DNA of 64,000 nucleotides from Lenzites betulinus (taxonomy: Eukaryota > Basidiomycota > Agaricomycetes > Polyporales > Polyporaceae), in the NCBI GenBank assembly GCA_022264855.1, contig JABYQU010000007.1:868001-932000 (forward strand). The letters run 5' to 3'. Positions 57,902-64,000 of the stretch are shown one piece after another (position 1 is the first letter of the stretch; each line of letters opens with the position of its first letter). The notes beneath the pieces were generated by a model. It did no database searches, had not been told where the DNA came from, and was given only the letters and a program-made list of their open reading frames with translations. Made by a program: the position numbers and the translations under genes.

Positions 57902-60538
57902 ATGCTTGCACGCTTGCTGTCCCCGCTCCTCTGCCTCGCGGCCCTCGCGGGGCTGACGACTCTTGTGGACGCCAAGTTCATGACCAAGGCTGAACTTCAC
58001 GCGCGGCAATTTGAGGCTGCCGCCCGCGCCAAGGCGAACCTTCTCCGTGCTGCTGGGGCACGTAGTACTGGCGTGAAAAATATTACGTTCTCGAACCCTC
58101 GCGCGTCAGGTTGTACCACACGGCTCATGTTGTAAACGTACTGGAACTGATGCCGCGACGCGTCTCCTCGCAGAGTTCTACGTCGACGGGACCACCATTC
58201 CAGACGTCGACTGGGACGTGGGCCCGAGCTGGTCGGGCTTGCTGCCGATCAGCAGCGACCCGAACGAAACCCGCAAGGTAAGCTTGCACTCTGATCCTGT
58301 CTATCGCGGACGGAGTCTGACTATCCCCGTCTTCCCGTCCATACGCATGCGCCACGCGCCTCCTTATGATCTGCATCTTCTTGTGCATGCGCTCGCCCTC
58401 GGGCGTTCTCACCGTCCGCCGCGCTATCACCGCGGCATAGCTCTTCTTCTGGTTCTTCCCGCCCGGCCCGCAAGGAAGCCTCGACGACCTCATCTTCTGG
58501 TCAGTGTCTCTCACACTCGCACTCGCAGCTCGTGGGGAGGAGGGTATCGGGTCGTGTGATCCTCTTCAGACCGCGTGGAGCTGTGGATGATACGATGGTT
58601 CTAATGACTCCTGTATTGACGCATGTGGTACAGGACGAACGGCGGTCCCGGGTGCTCCTCGCTCGAAGGTCTTCTGCAGGAGAACGGTGTAAGTATTCGT
58701 CCCGTGCCTTGTGGAATGCGTTTATAGGCTGATGGTATTTTCGTGCAGCCATTCCAATGGTCCTACGGCCAAGCGCACCCGACCCAGAATGAATTTAGCT
58801 GGACGAACCTGTCGAGCATCCTGTTCGTCGAGCAGCCAGTCGGCACTGGGTTCTCGCAAGGCAAGCCGGATGTCACTGTACGTACCCTTAGATCCGACGA
58901 GCAGACCACCTGGGACCGATGCTTTCCCTACGTAGAACGAGGACCAGGTCGCGGCCGAGGTCGTTGGCTTCATGCAGCAGTTCCTGGAAGTCTTCAAGGA
59001 GCTGGGGGGCAAGAAGCTCTACATGACCGGCGAGAGTGTAAGTGTTTTTTCTGGCTCTGCTTGAATATGCCTGTGCTCACAGAATCCAGTACGCGGGGAT
59101 GTACGTGCCATGTAAGTGGATGTGTCCTGTCCTTGAGAGCGGGGAGGCAGTAGGCTGATCGCAGTACGACAGACATCACGAACTTCATCTTCGAGAACCC
59201 GACGGCCCTCAACCTCACGATGACCGGATTCTGGGTGTCTGATCGTGAGTACTCGTTCGTTCCCATGCGGCCTCAAAACCTGGTGTCTCATCCACTTTCG
59301 TACAGCCGTTCTTGGGTGGGACGTCGTCCAGGAGCAGATCCCCGCAGTCGACTTTGTGCACAAGTACGAAAGCGTCTTCTCGTTCAAGTACGTCTACGTT
59401 CGTGTCACCAGAGGCTGCCGAGCGCTGACGAGATGCCGACGCACAGCGAGACGTTCATGGCGCACCTGGACGCCGCGGCCGCACGCTGCGGATACACGGG
59501 CTACGTCGAAACGCACGCCACATACCCGCCCAAGGGCCTCCTCCCGCTCCCGGGCAAGAGCGTCGAGGCGGACCCGGGCTGCGACCTCTGGGACGAGATC
59601 TTCGACGCGGCGCTGCTCGTCAACCCCGCGTTCAACATCTACCGCATCTTCGACACCGTACGTCCGCTTTTGCCTCTCTAGCTCCTCTGGCCGCGTGCTG
59701 AACAGGACATCATGCAGTGGCCGATCCTGTGGGACGTCCTCGGCTTCCCGTGAGTATCCCCGGCCGCTCGCGCGTGACCGATACTTATCCCCATACAGCG
59801 GCTCGTTCTTCCAGACGCAGGGCCCGATCTACTTCGACCGCGAGGAGGTGAAGCGCGCGATCCACGCGCCCGTGAACGTGACGTGGGAGGAGTGCTCGGA
59901 CATCAACGTGTTCGTGGGGCGCGGCGGGGACCGCTCCTTGCCGCCCGCGTTCACCGTGCTGCCGAGCATCATCGAGAAGAGCGAGCGCGCGGTGATCGTG
60001 CACGGCCTCGCGGACTTCATCCTCATCGCGGAGGGCACGCGGATCGTGATCCAGAAGTGCGTCTCTTCCATTCGTGGTATGATATGGGGCAGTCGGTGCT
60101 GACTTGACATTGCTTTTGCGCGCGGCGGGGAATAGTATGACATGTGCGTAAAGCTTTCGCGTGGGCGTGGTGTGGGCGGGACGCTGATTTTGGCGACGCA
60201 GGGAACGGCCAGCAGGGCTTCCAGGAGCCGATCCAGCCCGACAGCCTGATCGTGGACGGGATGGGCGCGCTCGGGACCGCGCACAGCGAGCGCGGGCTCA
60301 CCTACTTCGAAGTCGCACTCAGCGGACACATGTGCGTTCTCCCCGCTCTTCCTTGTCCATCCCTTGTCTCTCTGCTGACGATGCCTCGTGTGGTGTCACA
60401 GGGTGCCGCAGTTCTCCCCGAAGGTGAGTCGTTCTTTGGTCTGTCGTTGTAAGGGAGGAGCGATGCTGATGGCGGATTTGCGCGCAGGCTGCGTTCCATA
60501 TCATGGAGTACTTGATGGGCTTCAGGGAGAACCCGTAG
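57902..60538 (+). CDS. Secreted serine carboxypeptidase (peptidase family S10)
   Basis: Removes C-terminal residues from peptides at acidic pH; secreted or vacuolar. A dozen exons give about 600 residues. The signal peptide is MLARLLSPLLCLAALAGLTT up to VDA. Family blocks follow in order: LFFWFFPPG, WTNGGPGCSSLEGLLQENG, NLSSILFVEQPVGTGFSQG, the nucleophile motif MTGESYAGMYVP, PNQ-type block replaced by YTTDITNFIFENP, AVIVHGLADFIL with the catalytic Asp, and LSGHMVPQFSPKAAF with the catalytic His. Ser, Asp and His are all intact. The oxyanion block GGPGCSS is standard. It ends YLMGFRENP stop. Small exons near 60,134 and 60,203 are needed to bridge IVIQN-MTWNG-QQGFQ, as usual for this family in Agaricomycetes. 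Confidence 0.9.
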
Positions 60539-62409
60539 GGCGGTTCATAGGGCAGCGTTTGGCTAGCGCTGTGTGTAGTCGTGGAGCGGTGAAAATGCAA
60601 ACGCAAGATGTAGTGAAGGGAATTCGGCCGCGTCGTGGCTCCTCTGCGCTCTGTGGACGTTGTCATTGAGCAAGTACTGGCAGCGATGTATGATGTGTCA
60701 AAGGGGAGGTCGGTGTGATGCTGACACAGGCTGGTGCTAGAGCGTTGGACGTCGAATACTACGCTTGCCTTTTAGGGAGGCTGGTACGCAAGCGCCACAA
60801 AGCGGGTTTCTCCTGCTCCTCCGGTTTCTCCTGCTCCTCCCTCTCCCGGAGGCTTTGGCAGATCGACCATATATGCTCCTAGCGCTCGATGCGCGTTGCG
60901 CTGGGGTGGGTGTTTGTAGCCGTACGATCTGGGAAGCGTCGCCGTTAGGCTGAGATCGGGCACGTACCGGGAATGGGGGGAGAACTGCTCGAATTAGTAC
61001 ACCAAGTGGTCAGGATGTGAGAGACCGTGACACTCAGGCTCTAGTACAGGCCGGATGCGGACGTCTACTTACTATCAGAGCTGTTAGTATATTACCGGGG
61101 ATAACCGGAACCACGCAGCGAATGGCATACGATACCTCCGTATGGCGGGTACTGCGCACTAAGCGTGGAAGGGACGCACCTCGGGCAACACAAACGACGC
61201 CTTTTGAGCACTCTAAGTCTGACAGGTATGTACGGACACGAGATGGTCGCACTTTCAGTATTCAAGCTCAAGCGTGGAGGCTCAAGTGGATGGAAAATCG
61301 CTGCAGGCGAGGTTCTCTTGGGACTATTCTTCATGAGACGTCTCTGGTCGGCATGGCTGGTTCAGCTAATCAATATGGACACGGATGGCATTGAAACGGT
61401 GCACTCACCTCGCCGTACAAACGTCGACGGTGCGATATCGGCGCGGCGAAAGCGGGTCTCGCGCACACCTTTGTCCTGGCTGGGGGTTGTTGAGGGGGGA
61501 AGGTTCTGAGGTGTGGTGTCGATCCCCGGGTGCGAGTGGCGGGGGAAAGAGAGAGTCTCGGTCGGCAGGCACTATGTAGTAGGGTCTTCAGATAGGGATC
61601 GCAGCGAAACCCCGGAGTATATCGTGAATATACTCTAAGTAGCACATCCCGCAGGCCTCTGGGCGTTAGGACGGGCACCGTCCAGCTCGATATACACCTG
61701 AATCGTGCGGTGGATAGAGCTCACGCGCCCTTGCCACTCCCACTTGAGGTCTGAGGTCCAGGTCCACTTTGTGTATCCCTTCAGGCCTCAGGCCTTATTC
61801 GGCGCAGTGCGCATGTATGACATAATGCACTTGACCAACACGTCTCTCCTGAAGCTTCCAAATGGCAAGTGCGTAGTGGCACAGGCCTCGTCGCCAAGGA
61901 AGACGCAGCGAGAACGAGTGGTGGGGCACCAAAGCGCGCTGCCCGGGTCCACAGGCATCGTACATTGCGCAGTATGCGCGGCACACGGCGAGCCAACTGG
62001 GGTCGGGCGAGGTCTAAAAGCACAGTGCGCAGCGCGCGTTGCATTTACGCGTGAAGAGGGCGTACGCAAGACACAGACAGACGACAGAGGAGAGGGAGCG
62101 GGGAGAGAGCATGCGGGTGGGCCGGGGCCGGAGGCGAGGGGCGAGAGGGCGATACGATACTGACTGGGAAGCGGGGATACAGCATATAAGACGACCGGAG
62201 CGGAGGGAAGGAGACGGACGCGCGAGAGTATAGTGTTGGTTAGAGTATGTAGACATTGCAGGCATGGGGTCTCGCCGACGATAAAGGAGGGCCTGTTCGG
62301 GGGTAAAGGGGGAGGGCGGGCGTGTCTTGCCCTTGAGACAAGTTCAGCCGCGTTCAAAGCGTGTCCCGGGGTGAAGGAGGTGTGGCTACGTGATGTGCAC
62401 GCGCGTCGT
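60539..62409. other. Gene-free stretch between S10 and RRM genes
   Basis: 1.9 kb of intergenic DNA, the shared 3' side of two convergent genes, longer than usual. It contains a twofold 18-bp tandem repeat at 60,805-60,840. No exon or mobile element recognised. Confidence 0.5.
60805..60840. repeat. Two tandem copies of an 18-bp unit
   Basis: GGTTTCTCCTGCTCCTCC occurs twice in direct succession without mismatch. Confidence 0.85.
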
Positions 62410-63382
62410 TCACCGGTCGACGTCCATCTTGGCGCCACCGCGACGTCCACGACCACCGCGCCCACGGCCTCGGCCTCGCGCAGGCTTCTGTGATTGCACG
62501 TAGTCCTTGGGGTCAGCGCCGGGTGGCGCTACGAGCACCTTCGCGCGGGGGTCTGTGCCGACGATTTCGTCCGAGCGCATCTTCCTGTGATGGGGGTGAG
62601 AAAACGGCCAAGGTGGTGGTGAGGGCGACTCACGACCCGGAGTTTGCGCCGTTGTCGCCCATGAGGACGTCTACGCTGCCCTCGACGATTGCGGCGCCGA
62701 TGCGGCCTGATAGCGTCGCATTGACGCCACCGACGATCTTGACCTCGAGCGTGCGGCCATCCGCAGGTTGGCCGTGGAACTTGGCGACGGCGCCCTGCGC
62801 GTCCTTCTCGTTCTTGTACGTCAGCCTGACGACGGGCTCGGGAGAGGTGGAGTGGAGGATGGCGGAGGTGATGGCGCCGCAACGCTTGAAGATGGCCTGG
62901 GCGGAATGTCGGACAAGGTTCAGAGGAAAACAAGGTGGGGACGGACCTCGACGTCGGCGGCTGTTGTGCCTTTCGCGAGTCCTGCGACTTGTACTACGTT
63001 TCCACGTGAGCTCGCGCCCTTTATCGAGAACCCCTTCTCGCCAATCGCTTCGCGAAGAGCCCTGTCTGCGAGGCCGACGTTGAGCTTAGGGGCGGAGGGG
63101 GGCGCGGTGGTGATGCGAGCGCTCAAGGAGCGGGGCTCGGCGCCGTAGAGGTCGTGCTTCCAGGTGTCGTTCACGTTGCCCTTTGGCGGACGCTTGTTCC
63201 GGTTCTGAAGAAGAGATAGAGAGTGGCGTTGTGATCAGAGAGCGACGCGTGGGGTGAAGAGGTGGTGTGCGACGCACGTAGGGCGCGGACGCTGCCGCAG
63301 CACGGTTAACCTTGGCGCGAACGGGGCCTACGGAGGATGCGGAGCCCGCGGGGAGACTCATGCGCTCGAGCAGAGAAGTCAT
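62410..63382 (-). CDS. RRM RNA-binding protein with RG-rich tail (Yra1/ALYREF-like)
   Basis: Four to five exons, about 240 residues. The start is MTSLLERMSLPAGSASSVGP, a basic N-terminal region with NRNKRPPKGN. One RRM follows: IKGASSRGNVVQVAGLAKGT (RNP2 region), TAADVEAIFKRCGAITSAIL, PVVRLTYKNEKDAQGAVAKF (RNP1 region) and HGQPADGRTLEVKIVGGVNA. The tail has ARGRGRGRGGRGRRGG and ends KMDVDR stop. A single central RRM between basic and RG-rich ends is the plan of the REF/ALY mRNA export adaptors and related mRNP proteins. The usual N-terminal UAP56-binding motif is not obvious, so export function is only likely. Methylation of the RG tail is expected from the family. Confidence 0.82.
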
Positions 63383-63797
63383 GGTGAGATGGTGAGAGGG
63401 ATGGGGAGGAGGAGGAGGGGATGGTGGTCGTCGGGAACGAAGCCACAGGCGATCTAGCCACCGCCACTCGCCACCCCTCTGTTTGCCTGCGCTTGCCGCT
63501 TTCCCACGATTCTGGGCGCTACTCGTACTCGTCCAACTCAGCGCCACTTTCTTCTTCTTGCATCTTGCACCCGTCTTCTGGCCAAGTCCTTGGTCTGTGT
63601 CTCTCACAAGTACTGCAGCATCGGCTGTGTTAGTTACAACTCCGAACTCACTGCCACTGACAATGCACGCGCACTTGCACATCAACGACTATATGCATGC
63701 CTGAGTTAAGCTATCTCATGCGCGAGATCCACCTTCAGTGAAGTCCTGGGTCTTTCCCACTCTTGTTGACAGAGTATGACTTTCGACACCGAAGAGT
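63383..63797. promoter_or_regulatory. Divergent promoter region at the right edge
   Basis: 415 bases between the RRM gene and the gene that starts at 63,798, pointing apart. It has TC-rich stretches but no clear TATA box. Confidence 0.45.
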
Positions 63798-64000
63798 ATG
63801 GCGACATTGTCCGCGACATCATCTCAACATGCCCTCGATGGCATCCGTCACCGTTTGTATCGCCGAACTGCGCCGGTCGCCCAGTGTCTTCTCGAAAACA
63901 AGGTTCTTCTGTATGTCCATTAAACTCGGTAGCGTGTTCTGAACGTTGCTCATTCGCGTTCTGTCCACCCGCAGTGAATTCATTGATTGCTGCCTCAAGG
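63798..64000 (+). CDS. 5' part of an unidentified gene, cut by the window edge
   Basis: Exon 1 reads MATLSATSSQHALDGIRHRL then YRRTAPVAQCLLENKVLL; a 64-nt intron (GTATGT...CCGCAG) joins SEFIDCCLK at 63,975. The overlapping frame beginning MTFDTEEYGD is rejected because it does not continue across this intron. Helical and cysteine-containing, but too short to name. Confidence 0.6.

Noticed and set aside
63778..63910. Frame starting MTFDTEEYGD at the right edge
   Set aside because: It does not keep an open frame across the clear GTATGT...CCGCAG intron, whereas the MATLSATSS frame does.
1..64000. CRISPR arrays, operons, phage or large retrotransposon genes
   Set aside because: No regularly spaced repeats, no prokaryotic gene order, and no reverse-transcriptase, integrase or transposase motifs were found on either strand.

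Overview
This is a stretch of a filamentous basidiomycete genome, most likely an Agaricomycete of the wood-decay type (Polyporales would fit). The genes are broken by many short introns of about 50-70 nt with GTRNGT donors and CTRAY-type branch sites. A nuclear tRNA-Leu carries an intron. The gene set (FCF1, REX2, HRD3, a SWIB protein, oxalate decarboxylase, GH18, S10 carboxypeptidase) is typical of a saprotrophic mushroom-forming fungus. There is no bacterial operon structure and no CRISPR array. I assembled exons by eye from splice signals and family knowledge, so exon borders are inferences, especially the first exons.

Left part (1-18 kb) holds nuclear and RNA housekeeping genes: the PIN-domain rRNA-processing protein FCF1, a UPF0696/DUF1917-like protein with a long lysine/acid-rich tail, a compact intronless MIF4G-MA3 protein, a SAP-like nuclear protein, tRNA-Leu(CAA), a giant acidic nuclear protein of about 1,650 residues on the minus strand, and the oligoribonuclease REX2. 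A cluster of degenerate TGTCCGG...CAGGC repeats lies at 8.1-8.4 kb.

Middle part (18-34 kb) starts with a gene-free 3.6 kb, followed by a TmpA-like integral membrane oxidoreductase, a SAP/ankyrin-like repeat protein, the ER-associated degradation component HRD3/SEL1L, a prenyltransferase-alpha-repeat (PTAR1-like) protein and a secreted bicupin oxalate decarboxylase.

Right part (34-64 kb) holds a 4 kb gene-poor stretch, a secreted GH18 protein, an anion:cation symporter of the MFS, an orphan gene, two closely related D-2-hydroxyacid dehydrogenases about 8 kb apart, an intronless YjlB-like cupin, a DEK_C/SWIB protein, an F-box protein with a poly-Asp tail, a secreted serine carboxypeptidase, an RRM protein with an RG-rich tail, and the first exons of a gene that runs off the right edge.

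The best non-gene find is a 285 bp miniature inverted-repeat transposon at 55,812-56,096 with perfect 27 bp terminal inverted repeats and a TA target duplication. The two dehydrogenase copies are far more alike in their coenzyme-binding exon than in the flanking exons, which suggests gene conversion. Oxalate decarboxylase, an organic-anion-type transporter, two glyoxylate-reductase-like enzymes and two cupins within 23 kb form a loose oxalate/glyoxylate neighbourhood. Whether this is functional clustering is speculation. I see no clear case of a wholly new biological system.
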